Below are positions 53,588-62,856 of a DNA stretch of 64,000 nt, one piece after another. The stretch covers positions 5,336,501-5,400,500 of the forward strand of contig NZ_CP047242.1 of NCBI RefSeq assembly GCF_009856605.1, read 5' to 3'. The stretch is from Trichormus variabilis 0441 (lineage in GTDB: Bacteria; Cyanobacteriota; Cyanobacteriia; Cyanobacteriales; Nostocaceae). Numbering within the stretch: position 1 is the stretch's first letter; each line of letters begins with the position of its first letter. The notes beneath the pieces were generated by a model, which was not told where the DNA came from, did no database searches, and was given only the letters and a program-made list of their open reading frames with translations. Position numbers and translations under genes: made by a program.

Positions 53588-54580
53588 TTAACTTTTATCG
53601 TTTTCTTTATCTTCTTCTGTAGGTGCAGATAATTGTGATGCAGAAGTTTCGCTTTTTTCCTGTGAAGCACCTCTCCCTGGTACAATTCTTTCTGCTTGAC
53701 TAACAACATCATTTGCTAGTCTTTCACTAAAGCCCACAACAAAAGTAATCGCTAAAAACGCCAGCCACCTATTAATTGGTTTCTCCTCATCTTTAGAAAT
53801 TGTAATAGGCAGAAGTGTAGAATTGATGAGAGCAAAAACAAAAATCCCTAAAAATGCCCCAATTGCTGGCTTGAATGCTCCCACAAATATAGGAAGTAAG
53901 GTTTCTTTATACCGTGGATTGCCATATTGATCCAGCCTCAACATAATACTTACAACACTACCAGTCGCTCCTGACATTGCTGATAATACCAGCAGCACGG
54001 ATGCCTCATAAAACTCATGTTCTGTCAACTTTATTTGAGTTTTTACTTCTGGCTTTTGTGCTTCTACTAAATTTTCTGAAGATATGGGCTTTGTTGATTG
54101 TTCTTTAAATAAAGGTTTTAAATAAAGATTGGATGTACTAAGTATATATGCTAAAACAATCGGTGCTAATAGATGAATAGGTAAAGCTAAGAACAGACCG
54201 ATAACTACTTTTGTATAAGTTTCCGTTGAATAAAGAAATTTAAAGAAATTATTCACGAAAAATGCAGTGACAGGATTTTCAATTCTCCGTATGAAGTATT
54301 CTGCATCTCGCCTAATGTTCCTTGCCAAAACCTTGTTAGAATTTACTTGTAATGCAGAAATTGCCAAATCAAGATTAGGCGCTATTGCTTCAATATGTTC
54401 TAGCTTATTTTTGTTATCTTGAACCTTGGCAATTAAAAAAGCAGTTTTTAATCGTCGGTAGATAGATAAAATATGAGAAAGTTCTGCCTGTACTTCAATA
54501 TCTAACACCGAATTAGATGTAGATAGTTTATCCTGTAAACCTTTAATAGATGAGTCAATGTATTTTATTGGATCGTCCAT
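53588..54580 (-). CDS. Membrane protein inside the type I R-M operon
   Basis: The protein has 330 residues from ATG 54580 (MDDPIKYID); a TTG nine bases upstream is in frame. It has an N-terminal helical region (about 1-110) and four or five membrane segments: VVIGLFLALPIHLLAPIVLA, ASVLLVLSAMSGATGSVVSI, LLPIFVGAFKPAIGAFLGIF, WLAFLAITFVVGFSER, plus a charged Ser/Glu tail. I know no name. It is packed between hsdR (about 25 bp) and hsdM (7 bp), so co-transcribed; an accessory defence function is possible. Confidence 0.75.
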   Translation of the reverse strand: MDDPIKYIDSSIKGLQDKLSTSNSVLDIEVQAELSHILSIYRRLKTAFLIAKVQDNKNKLEHIEAIAPNLDLAISALQVNSNKVLARNIRRDAEYFIRRIENPVTAFFVNNFFKFLYSTETYTKVVIGLFLALPIHLLAPIVLAYILSTSNLYLKPLFKEQSTKPISSENLVEAQKPEVKTQIKLTEHEFYEASVLLVLSAMSGATGSVVSIMLRLDQYGNPRYKETLLPIFVGAFKPAIGAFLGIFVFALINSTLLPITISKDEEKPINRWLAFLAITFVVGFSERLANDVVSQAERIVPGRGASQEKSETSASQLSAPTEEDKENDKS

Positions 54581-54605
54581 ACAAAACAAATTTAAAGATG
54601 ATTAA

Positions 54606-56936
54606 CTAGGCTATCTCATAAAGTTGCGTTTTTAGCTGCTGAAGTACATTAAGATATTCTTTTCTACTGCCAAAAAGCTGAATAATTTCTATTGGTGTAC
54701 CCACTTTATCAAAAGGATGAACCTTCAGCACATCCAATTTTTCAATATCTTCAATCCCTTCATCCGCATATTTATCCAAAAGCGCATCTATTACCTTACG
54801 AGCCTGTTCACTATACTTACTAAAGTAATTACGCTTGCGGACATTGTTCGCCCTTTCTTTGCGAGTTAGTGGCGGTTGGTCAAAGACAACATGACAAATT
54901 AAATCTAATGGGTCAAAATCCTTACCAATCTCTTGTTCTAACGCTTCCAAAGGTATGCCCATCTCTTGTAACTCTTGGATAATAGCCTGCTTCTGCTCGC
55001 TAGAGTGCCATTTCTTCAAGAACGCATCTAATGAAGCATACTCCTGACTAACTGTTTTGCGAGTATAGTCCTTAATCGATTCCGTAATCAGCTTACCGTC
55101 CTTGCCGTGGTATTGCTCTCGAATAAAAGCAACCGCCACCTCTTCATCCGCAATTACATACTTCTCCCGCTTTTGCTTGCGGGTAATCTCACCATCAATG
55201 ACTACCTCATCGTCTCCATTATCGGGCGGAACAATTGGATCAACTGGCTTAGGCTGATAAATTTGTACAGGTTCACCATCAAAATCAGGGTCAGCAAATA
55301 ACTGTGTTGCTTTCTTAAAATCGATAATGGTGAAGAACATTTTGCCATAGTCTTCATCAATGCGAGTACCGCGACCAACAATTTGCTTAAATTTAGTCAT
55401 GGACAGGATGCGCTGGTCTAAAACAATCAACTTGCAGGTTTTAGCATCAACACCCGTCGTCAGCAACTCAGAGGTAGTAACAATTGTGGGATATTTACTT
55501 TCAGGGTCAATGAAATTATCCAATTCTGCCTTACCCTGAGCATCATCCCCAGTAATTCGCATAATGTAGCGGCTACTCTCCGCCATCAAATCAGCATTCT
55601 CATTCACCAACGCTACCCGCATTCGTTCTGCGTGGTCAGTCGTCTCACAAAAAATGATAGTTTTGGCAAAGCGATCGCTTGATTTGAGATAATCAGAAAT
55701 AATCCGCGCAACTAACTCAGTCCGCTTTTCTAAAACCAAAGTTCTATCAAAATCTCGCTGATTAAATATTTGGTCGGGAATTTCTTTACCATATTTATCC
55801 CGTTGTCCTGGCTTGGGTTTCCATCCACTCAAGTCTTTATCAAAGTCAATGCGAATAACTTTGTAGGGAGCTAAAAAGCCATCTTCAATCCCTTGTTTGA
55901 GTGAATAGGTAAAAATTGACTCACCAAAATAAAGGCTATTAGAAACTTCTTCTGTTTCCCTTGGGGTAGCAGTCAAGCCAATCTGCGTTGCACTGCTAAA
56001 ATATTCCAAAATATCTCGCCATGCAGAATCCTCAGATGCGCTTCCTCGATGACACTCATCTATAATAATTAAGTCAAAAAAACCTGGTGAAAATTGCCGA
56101 TAAATGTTTTTCGCCTCTTCATTTCCCGTTACCGCCTGATATAGGGAGAGATAAATTTCGTAAGATGTATCTATCTGTCGCTGCTTAATTTTGGTCATTT
56201 TTGAGCCAAAGGGTTTAAAGTCATTAACTCTAGTTTGATCAACCAAAATGTTGCGGTCTGCCAAAAACAGAATACGCTTTTTCGCCCCCGACTTCCACAA
56301 CCGCCAAATAATTTGAAAAGCTGTAAAAGTTTTACCCGTACCCGTCGCCATCACTAACAGAATGCGGTTTTCTCCTTTAGCTATCGCTTCAATTGTCCGG
56401 TTAATGGCAATCTGTTGATAATAGCGTGGCTGTTTCTTATCAGGGCTAGGATAGTAATCTTGAGCAACAATCGGCTGAATGTCGGAGTTAATTCCCTTCA
56501 AATCACAGTATTTTTGCCAAAGTTCCTGCGGTGTCGGGAACTGGTCAAGGGGGATTTCTCGCTCTCGCTGTCCCTCGCTAATTGTGCAGTCGCACATCAT
56601 AAAAGCGTCGCCATTCGAGCTAAAGATGAATGGTACATCAATTAATTCACCAGTAGCGATCGCTTGCTGCATTCCCGCACTGACAGAGTGATTATTGTCT
56701 TTAGCCTCAATTACAGCCAGTGGTACACCGGGTTTGTGATACAGCACATAATCAGCGCGTTTCTGCTCACCTCGACTAGCCAGCTTACCCCTAACAATCA
56801 CCCTACCTTTTGTCAGCGTCACTTCCTCGCGAATCTGAGTGTTAATATTCCAGCCCCGACTAGTTAGAGCAGGTGTAATGTACTTTGTACAAATGTCACG
56901 TTCACTCAAAGATTTCTTGTCAATGGCTTCTGACAT
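54606..56936 (-). CDS. hsdR: Type I restriction endonuclease subunit (EcoEI-type R)
   Basis: The protein has 776 residues. The PD-(D/E)xK nuclease is at the N-terminus: Asp62 in RADYVLYHK, Glu77 and Lys79 in AVIEAKD. The SF2 translocase follows: Walker [10 protein letters not shown] at 196-204, DECH in [17 protein letters not shown], and [15 protein letters not shown]. The C-terminal helical part contacts HsdM. It cuts unmethylated DNA after translocation. First gene of the hsd operon; 246 bp without a clear gene lie before it. Confidence 0.95.
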   Translation of the reverse strand: MSEAIDKKSLSERDICTKYITPALTSRGWNINTQIREEVTLTKGRVIVRGKLASRGEQKRADYVLYHKPGVPLAVIEAKDNNHSVSAGMQQAIATGELIDVPFIFSSNGDAFMMCDCTISEGQREREIPLDQFPTPQELWQKYCDLKGINSDIQPIVAQDYYPSPDKKQPRYYQQIAINRTIEAIAKGENRILLVMATGTGKTFTAFQIIWRLWKSGAKKRILFLADRNILVDQTRVNDFKPFGSKMTKIKQRQIDTSYEIYLSLYQAVTGNEEAKNIYRQFSPGFFDLIIIDECHRGSASEDSAWRDILEYFSSATQIGLTATPRETEEVSNSLYFGESIFTYSLKQGIEDGFLAPYKVIRIDFDKDLSGWKPKPGQRDKYGKEIPDQIFNQRDFDRTLVLEKRTELVARIISDYLKSSDRFAKTIIFCETTDHAERMRVALVNENADLMAESSRYIMRITGDDAQGKAELDNFIDPESKYPTIVTTSELLTTGVDAKTCKLIVLDQRILSMTKFKQIVGRGTRIDEDYGKMFFTIIDFKKATQLFADPDFDGEPVQIYQPKPVDPIVPPDNGDDEVVIDGEITRKQKREKYVIADEEVAVAFIREQYHGKDGKLITESIKDYTRKTVSQEYASLDAFLKKWHSSEQKQAIIQELQEMGIPLEALEQEIGKDFDPLDLICHVVFDQPPLTRKERANNVRKRNYFSKYSEQARKVIDALLDKYADEGIEDIEKLDVLKVHPFDKVGTPIEIIQLFGSRKEYLNVLQQLKTQLYEIA

Positions 56937-57182
56937 AAAAGGGTCGATTTAGAGTTGAGGAGTATAAAAAATGAAATTACATAGCCTACCGTAGAGAATG
57001 TTAGGTATGTAACTTGTATTATGCTATATCTCAACCTCTCAATGTCAAATTAGCTACTAATATTGTTGATGGATGCGTTGGTTTAGCTAGCTGCTGCCAC
57101 TGTATACTAATGGGCGATCGCCTAATCACATAGTTTTGAAGCTAGGTTTTGTTGCTCAGTCATCACTAAGGCTACCACTATG

Positions 57183-57431
57183 TCATAATTCCTCAATACC
57201 TTGACAGATGGCATCATTCATATCTTCTAAAGATTTGAGTGCGCCTTGATATTTTAAACAGCCTGCAACATCATTTAGTGTAGTTTCTGCAAAGGGTTTC
57301 TTTGGTTTGAGAAGAATCCCATCACCCATATTAATTGCTATTAATTCCTGTCCGATTTCCCAGCCTGAAGCTTTTAGTAATTCTTCAGGAATAATCACTT
57401 GTCCTTCATTTGATATTTTGGTTATTTCCAT
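57183..57431 (-). CDS. AbrB-family antitoxin, apparently orphan
   Basis: This protein of 82 residues has the swapped-hairpin AbrB pattern MEITKISNEGQVIIPEELLK, then GWEIGQELIAINMGDGILL, and a helical toxin-binding tail. Its TGA overlaps an ATG (57183-57186), as if a toxin should follow, but that frame stops after two codons. A shifted frame reads IVVALVMTEQQNLASKLCD before a stop, perhaps what is left of the toxin gene. Confidence 0.85.
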   Translation of the reverse strand: MEITKISNEGQVIIPEELLKASGWEIGQELIAINMGDGILLKPKKPFAETTLNDVAGCLKYQGALKSLEDMNDAICQGIEEL

Positions 57432-57498
57432 ATAATGGGGAAATTTAGTAATTCTAAATTAGAAGTTTGTTTATACTTCACTTTTATTTTTACATTTT

Positions 57499-60400
57499 TT
57501 ATTCCTCAATTGCACCTAGTGATTTGAGGGTAGCGATTTCAGATGAGATTAAACCCTTAACCCTTGTAATGTTCATGCGTTCATAGAAGCGATCGCTTCT
57601 TAAGGTTTTGATACAATCACCTGTTTTAATATCCCATACTTTTATTGTTTCATCTTGGCTACCACTAATCAGGGTTTTACAATCAGGACTAAAAGCCACT
57701 GACAATACCCAAGTAGTATGTCCCCATAGTGTTTGAAAACATTCTCCAGTGAAAATATTCCACAACTTAATAGTAAAATCTTCACTACCTGTAGCTAGGA
57801 TTTGCCCATCAGAACTAAAAGCTATTGACTGGACTACCTTCGAGTGTCCTTGCAATATTTTTACACATTCGCTTGTGTCTACATCCCATAATCTTATTGT
57901 GCAGTCAGCACTCCCGCTAGCAAGAATTTTACCACCAGGATGAAAATCAACCGAGCGAATTGTTCCACTATGTCCCTGTAGAATTTTTAAGCATTCACCT
58001 GTATTTACATCCCATAGCTTTACTTGTGAGTCAAAACCCCCATTTGCTAATGTTCTATTAACGGGATTAAAAGCAACTGAATGTACTGTACCTTGGTTTG
58101 CATGAATAGTTGTTAGGCATTGACCTGTTTCAATTGACCATACCTTGAGTGTTTTATCCGAACCACTACTCGCTAACAGCTTACCATCAGCACTAAAAGC
58201 AACTGAAAATACCCAATAAGTATGACCATTTAAAATTTTTAGGCATTCGCCTGTATCAATATTCCACAATCTAACTTTCGCGTCAGCACTACTACTTGCA
58301 AGCATCTTTCCACAAGAACTAAATGCAACTGAAAATACCCAGGCGGTATGTATTTGCAAGGTTTTTAAACATTTACCTGTGTTGGCATCCCAGATTATAG
58401 TTGCATCATTCCCTCCGCTAGCAAAAGTTCTACCAGATGGGTTAAAAGCTACCGAACTGATCCAATTGGTATGACCCTGGACAGTTGTTAAGCATTCATA
58501 GGTATTGATATCCCATATTTTCAACGTTTTATCATAGCTACCACTAGCTAAAGTTTGACCAGAGGAGTTAAAGGCTACTGAGCGTACTACATTAGTGTGT
58601 CCTTGAATTACATTTAAGCATTCTCCAGATTGAACATCCCAAAGTCTGACTGTGTGGTCAGCACCACCACTAGCAATTATTCGATCAGAATTATTAAAGA
58701 CAACTGACATTACATTGTCAGTATGACCTCGGAGAATATTCAGACATTTTCCTGTTTTGATATCCCACAAACCTATTGTGTGGTCGCTACTACTACTGGC
58801 AATAATTTCGCCAGTGGAATTTAAAGCAATTGAGCGTATAGCATTTGTGTGACCCTCAAGAATTTTCAAGCATTTTCCACTGTTAATATCCCAGATTCGG
58901 ATTGTTTGATCTCCGCTACCACTGACCAAAATCATCCCAGAAGGGTCAAAAGCTACTGAATATACATGATCACGATGTCCATGTAAAGTTTTTAATGATT
59001 CGCCTGTATCAATATTCCAAAGCCTAATTATATTGTCATTACCACTACTAGCAAGTATTGCACCGGAAGGACTGAAAGCAATTGAACGTATTCCAGAAAC
59101 ATGACCTTGCAAAATCTTAAGACATTCTCCTGTCTGGATAGACCATAGTTTTATTGTTTGATCGTAACTACCGCTTGCAAGTATTTGTGCTGAAGGACTA
59201 AACGCAACACAAGGGATAATACTGCCATGACCTTTGCAGATTAAAATCTCTTTACAGGTCGCAGCATCTAACAAGCGAACTATGCCATTACCATCACCTG
59301 TAGCTAATAGTTTGCAATCGGAATTAAAAGCAACTGAAAAAACTGCTCCTAAAGTTCGTGTAAAAGCACAATTTACTAAGTTGGCGGCAAAAAAATTGAC
59401 ATTTTGCAGATTTACATTGGTAAAATCTGCCCCTTTAATGACAGTGCCGCTTAAATCTTTTCCTTCTAAGCCTAGTGGATCAATCCTCAAAACTAAAGTT
59501 GCTGCATTTCCTCCTATGTAACCTACTGCATCTTCACTTTGACCTCTTGTCCTTTCAATCACACTAATCAGAGACTCATTATTACTCAACATCGGCACCA
59601 GCAAATCTATTACTGCTTTTGTTAGTGGAGCTTTGCCAAAAGTTTCTCTTAACTTCTCAAAAGACTCCCTTGTAAATGCTTTAAGTGGTGCAATAATATC
59701 ATTCCATTGACGCGAAAAATAACCAAACCAAGTATAGTCAACAGGGGTTGCACCGCTATCCAAACCTGACTGTGCTTGCGCTAATGCCGTAAAATCTTCA
59801 GCTAACGCTCCTAACTCAGCCGCAAATTTATACGCGACAAAAAACTCTAACAGCGACCTATGTGCCGGAGTGTAATCACCATCAGCATTACGGACAAGCA
59901 TCGTCTGTCCCATCATGTCATAATGCCAGTGGTCTAAATCTTTCTCTTCCTGCACCACAGAATCAAATAAGCGACGAATACGTTCTGGAAACAGCCGATA
60001 ATTCAGACTCATTTGATCAGTAGACAGCATCTCCCAAGACAGTTCGCATAAAAAATACAACTTATCTGCTAAGGAAGTAAAAGTACGTTCTGCTTTGATA
60101 TCTCGTTCCATCTTGCGTCGCACTGCATACAGATAAACCCGTGACATATCAATAGGTTTACCGGACTCAATATCTGGCAATGCTTCCAAAATTAAATCAG
60201 TCATCACTGGACGACGGGCTAAGTCTAGTAATTGCGAATTGTCCATGACTTGTTCAACTGTGGCTGCTTCAGCTTGGTATAACAACACCTGCCGAATTTG
60301 CTCATCGTTGAATTTCTCCAGTTCCAGAACTTCAAATTGTGGTGTTTCCCCAGTTAGTTTATTCGTAGAGGCTTGTAGTTCTGCGTTGAGTAAAGCACGT

Positions 60401-61926
60401 CCTTCTTTGGACTCTGGGAAATGTTCAGTACGGCAGGTGAGAATAACTTTAGAACCAGGAACTACTACCTTTGCCAGTTCCCAGAAATTGTTAATCATCT
60501 GTTGGCGGTCAATTTTTGCTGCCATTTCGTCAAAACCATCGAAAATGAGCAGCAATTTACCCATCCGGTTGAGTTGGTCAAAAACTTCGCTATTTAAGCG
60601 GATATTGTGTTGAGTAAAGAAGAAACCCGCCAAAACATTTTCTACATTTAAAGCCTTGGCAAAGTCACGCAGGGTAATTACTAAAGGTAAACGGGGACGT
60701 TCAACACCACGTTTTTGAGCATCCTTGTAACGTTGGAGTGCTGTCCAAGCATAGTGAAAGACAAACCAAGTTTTACCTGTGCCGAATTCTCCCAGAATGG
60801 AAATATGCTCTTTTGCAGGGTCATCAAGCCACAAGTCGATATAACCATCAATCCAGCCGTCTTCTGCCTCATAACGGCTGACACCAATTCGTCGCTTAGT
60901 TACTGGATCAATTTCTTCTTTAGTACAAGCAAGTGGGACATACTTTTGATCAATCTTTCGGCGTTTGATTTCCGCTTCTAACCAATCAAGATAACCAGTA
61001 AAGTCAGCATCTAAATCAATCAGTTCGTCAAATGTAAAACAATCTAGATGACGATTTTCTTCCTTCTTGACTTCATCGCGTGCTGCACGGGCAATCCGAC
61101 GGTTACTTACCAACCAGCCTTCATCTGTTTTTTGTTGATTAACTGATTGACGCAAGGCCATAACATCACTCAGTCTCACTTCTCCCGCAACTCCACGTAC
61201 AAGAATGCGGTCATAACTGCGGCGGACTGGAACGTTGATAATCCATTCAAAATAATCTTCTGCCCAGATTTCATATTTTTCTAGGCGGTAGCCCAAGGTT
61301 TCAAACCATCCTCGCATTTGTTGGGCTAAGGCGATCGCTCTACATTGATTTTCCGTTGTTGCTCCGGCTAATGCTGGATAATTCTGGGCTGCTAATCGTG
61401 CTATTTCTGTCCGAATTCCTTCCAGTGTAGGCAATCTCTCTAGTTGTTCTTGGATACTAGCAATCCTTTTATGTAAAGAACCAATCTGCTGACTCATCAG
61501 GACATCAGCAGGTGTGCGACTGCGTTTGGCAACTTCAATAAAGACAGTCGCAAATGCAGCTACCTCTCTTCTCACGTCCAGTTCTAAGCTTCTGATTTCA
61601 TCGCCCAAAGTATAAGAATCAAGAAAAGCATCAACCTCAGACAGTAGAATTGAGGGGTTATTATGACCTAATGCTTTGCGAAAAGCCTGTTTAATTGCTT
61701 CTTGTCGAAATAATTCAAGAAATGCTTTTGGTTTGCCAACACCATACTCGACTAAGGTGTAGGCGTAAACACCGCTAAAATCCGCAGGTGGATGCTCTGG
61801 ATCAAGGTTAAATTGCTGGAGTAACTTAATTACCGTCTCACTACGCAGGATTTTTTCTTTAATCACAGGATTGGCAATGCTAGTAACTGCGCTGATAACT
61901 AGATCCAGGTTAATTAAGCTCATCAC
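57499..61926 (-). CDS. NACHT STAND NTPase with pentapeptide segment and 14 WD40 repeats
   Basis: The protein has 1475 residues. The N-terminal helical region (1-190) is followed by about 195-305, which looks like a Mrr-type restriction-endonuclease fold (FETLGYRLEKYEIWAEDYF ... EGWLVSNRRIARAARDE ... FTFDELID), but the expected (E/Q)xK strand reads RILVRGVAG, so the nuclease site seems lost. NACHT follows: Walker A LGEFGTGKTW at 378-387, Walker B LLLIFDGFDEM near 455-465, VILTCRTEHF. A short pentapeptide stretch (GADFTNVNLQNVNFFAANL) precedes fourteen WD40 repeats ending in words such as KLWSIQTG, RLWNIDTG, RIWDINSG, probably two seven-bladed propellers that sense a ligand. A large stress or phage sensor is likely; the effector is unclear. 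It stands alone near the right end. Confidence 0.88.
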   Translation of the reverse strand: MMSLINLDLVISAVTSIANPVIKEKILRSETVIKLLQQFNLDPEHPPADFSGVYAYTLVEYGVGKPKAFLELFRQEAIKQAFRKALGHNNPSILLSEVDAFLDSYTLGDEIRSLELDVRREVAAFATVFIEVAKRSRTPADVLMSQQIGSLHKRIASIQEQLERLPTLEGIRTEIARLAAQNYPALAGATTENQCRAIALAQQMRGWFETLGYRLEKYEIWAEDYFEWIINVPVRRSYDRILVRGVAGEVRLSDVMALRQSVNQQKTDEGWLVSNRRIARAARDEVKKEENRHLDCFTFDELIDLDADFTGYLDWLEAEIKRRKIDQKYVPLACTKEEIDPVTKRRIGVSRYEAEDGWIDGYIDLWLDDPAKEHISILGEFGTGKTWFVFHYAWTALQRYKDAQKRGVERPRLPLVITLRDFAKALNVENVLAGFFFTQHNIRLNSEVFDQLNRMGKLLLIFDGFDEMAAKIDRQQMINNFWELAKVVVPGSKVILTCRTEHFPESKEGRALLNAELQASTNKLTGETPQFEVLELEKFNDEQIRQVLLYQAEAATVEQVMDNSQLLDLARRPVMTDLILEALPDIESGKPIDMSRVYLYAVRRKMERDIKAERTFTSLADKLYFLCELSWEMLSTDQMSLNYRLFPERIRRLFDSVVQEEKDLDHWHYDMMGQTMLVRNADGDYTPAHRSLLEFFVAYKFAAELGALAEDFTALAQAQSGLDSGATPVDYTWFGYFSRQWNDIIAPLKAFTRESFEKLRETFGKAPLTKAVIDLLVPMLSNNESLISVIERTRGQSEDAVGYIGGNAATLVLRIDPLGLEGKDLSGTVIKGADFTNVNLQNVNFFAANLVNCAFTRTLGAVFSVAFNSDCKLLATGDGNGIVRLLDAATCKEILICKGHGSIIPCVAFSPSAQILASGSYDQTIKLWSIQTGECLKILQGHVSGIRSIAFSPSGAILASSGNDNIIRLWNIDTGESLKTLHGHRDHVYSVAFDPSGMILVSGSGDQTIRIWDINSGKCLKILEGHTNAIRSIALNSTGEIIASSSSDHTIGLWDIKTGKCLNILRGHTDNVMSVVFNNSDRIIASGGADHTVRLWDVQSGECLNVIQGHTNVVRSVAFNSSGQTLASGSYDKTLKIWDINTYECLTTVQGHTNWISSVAFNPSGRTFASGGNDATIIWDANTGKCLKTLQIHTAWVFSVAFSSCGKMLASSSADAKVRLWNIDTGECLKILNGHTYWVFSVAFSADGKLLASSGSDKTLKVWSIETGQCLTTIHANQGTVHSVAFNPVNRTLANGGFDSQVKLWDVNTGECLKILQGHSGTIRSVDFHPGGKILASGSADCTIRLWDVDTSECVKILQGHSKVVQSIAFSSDGQILATGSEDFTIKLWNIFTGECFQTLWGHTTWVLSVAFSPDCKTLISGSQDETIKVWDIKTGDCIKTLRSDRFYERMNITRVKGLISSEIATLKSLGAIEE

Positions 61927-62270
61927 GACACCCCGAAAATACAGAGCTATCTTGCTAAATAATGCTTCAATACTATTACAAGGGATATCTGAAATATAAA
62001 AGTTTTCTTTTATACTTTCTCAAGTATTATCTGAGCATCAGTTTGAAGGTTAATGAATGGCAAGTACTGTTACCAAAATTTCTAACTGGTTGTGTTAAGC
62101 CGATTTTTATTAAGATGCTAGAATTAGCCGATCGCTGAAAATGATAAAACTGGCGATCGCTTAAATTCAATTCTATTTTCTTCAATATTTCAAATACACA
62201 TTGATTTACTTTTGTCAATCAATAGTCTTGATTAAAAATCTGAAAGTCAGGAAATTTTAATATTGTTCTG
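61927..62270. other. Intergenic region at the right end of the element
   Basis: There are 344 bases of AT-rich sequence with two GCGATCGC-like sites and no convincing gene; an open frame of 63 codons (62027-62218, minus) lacks any protein-like feature. It probably contains the promoter of the NACHT-WD40 gene. Confidence 0.5.
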
Positions 62271-62290
62271 TTGGGTGTAAATTGGGTGTA
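62271..62290 (+). repeat. Right pair of TTGGGTGTA motifs (candidate integrase arm sites)
   Basis: TTGGGTGTA at 62271-62279 and 62282-62290, the same orientation, spacing and spacer (AA) as 120-139 at the left end; it lies 46 bp inside the tRNA fragment. Confidence 0.6.
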
Positions 62291-62336
62291 GAAATTGTAA
62301 AAATAAGCTGAAACTGTTGTGAATAAAGGATTTTAT

Positions 62337-62382
62337 ATAGCCTTCCAAGCTATTAATGCGGGTTCGATTCCCGCCGCCCGCT
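62337..62382 (+). tRNA. 3' half of tRNA-Gly(UCC), duplicated at attR
   Basis: The segment contains an anticodon arm ATAGC-CTTCCAA-GCTAT (anticodon TCC), T-arm GCGGG-TTCGATT-CCCGC, acceptor strand CGCCCGC and discriminator T; no CCA is encoded. The D-arm and 5' acceptor strand are missing, so it cannot be a working tRNA. It is the copy left at the right junction by integration into a tRNA-Gly gene, whose intact copy should end just left of base 1. Confidence 0.85.
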
Positions 62383-62404
62383 TTCATCTTAAAACCCTTG
62401 TGAG
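62383..62404 (+). other. attR: right copy of the post-tRNA direct repeat
   Basis: Identical to window bases 1-22 and placed in the same position relative to a tRNA 3' end. With the tRNA half before it, the total repeat is likely 60-70 bp. Sequence to the right is chromosomal flank. Confidence 0.85.
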
Positions 62405-62425
62405 TTAACACTTACAAGGGTTTTT
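62391..62425 (+). terminator. Duplicate of the tRNA terminator
   Basis: AAAACCCTTGT (62391-62401) pairs with the later ACAAGGGTTTTT (62414-62425). It is the duplicated copy of the hairpin at 9-44 with four loop differences. Confidence 0.75.
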
Positions 62426-62430
62426 CGTAG

Positions 62431-62784
62431 TTAGACAAAGTAACTTATTCATTAATTTGTATATCCGATGCAGAAGTGGGACGAGAACTTTACTTCCGCA
62501 TTAAAGCCGAAGAACCAAGTTTCACCGATTGTGACAAAGAATTTTCTCAAGGAACTGAAGCTCAAACAGGCAGATTGCTAGGCCCAGTTCCCATCAGCCA
62601 AGCGCATCCGGCGATCGCACAGAAACTAGCAATATCGCAACCAGGGCAGTTATGGCCGCCATATCGATTGGATAACTGGGTAGTAATTGTACGCTTGGGA
62701 AAGTTAATTTCCGCCCAGTTAGATGATGTAGCTAGAAACTCATTACTCAATCATTTATTTGAACAGCAAACAATTGTAGGTTAG
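62431..62784 (+). pseudogene. Peptidyl-prolyl cis-trans isomerase, C-terminal remnant
   Basis: Homology to cyanobacterial parvulin/SurA-like isomerases begins at once after the terminator: LDKVTYSLICISDAEVGREL (from 62431, no start codon), then FRIKAEEPSFTDCDKEFSQG, AQTGRLLGPVPISQAHPAIA, QPGQLWPPYRLDNWVVIVRL, and a C-terminal helix that ends early at FEQQTIVG. Relatives have about 250 residues, so the N-terminal half is missing; the GTG at 62476 allows only 102 residues. The cut lies about 25 bp from the att repeat, consistent with an earlier insertion or deletion at this tRNA. Confidence 0.75.
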
Positions 62785-62856
62785 GTAAAGGATTTGCGTA
62801 ACACAACACCCTTGTATCTGTTGGGTTGTGCTGCGCTCCATCCAACCTACGTCTAA

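Noticed and set aside
62027..62218. Minus-strand frame of 63 codons at the right end
   Set aside because: No conserved-looking features; contains GCGATCGC-type repeats; probably non-coding.
62337..62382. Functional tRNA-Gly gene
   Set aside because: D-arm and 5' acceptor strand are missing; it is the duplicated 3' half at attR.
1..62404. Complete prophage or conjugative element
   Set aside because: No capsid, portal, terminase, tail, relaxase or type IV secretion genes are seen; only integration and replication genes.
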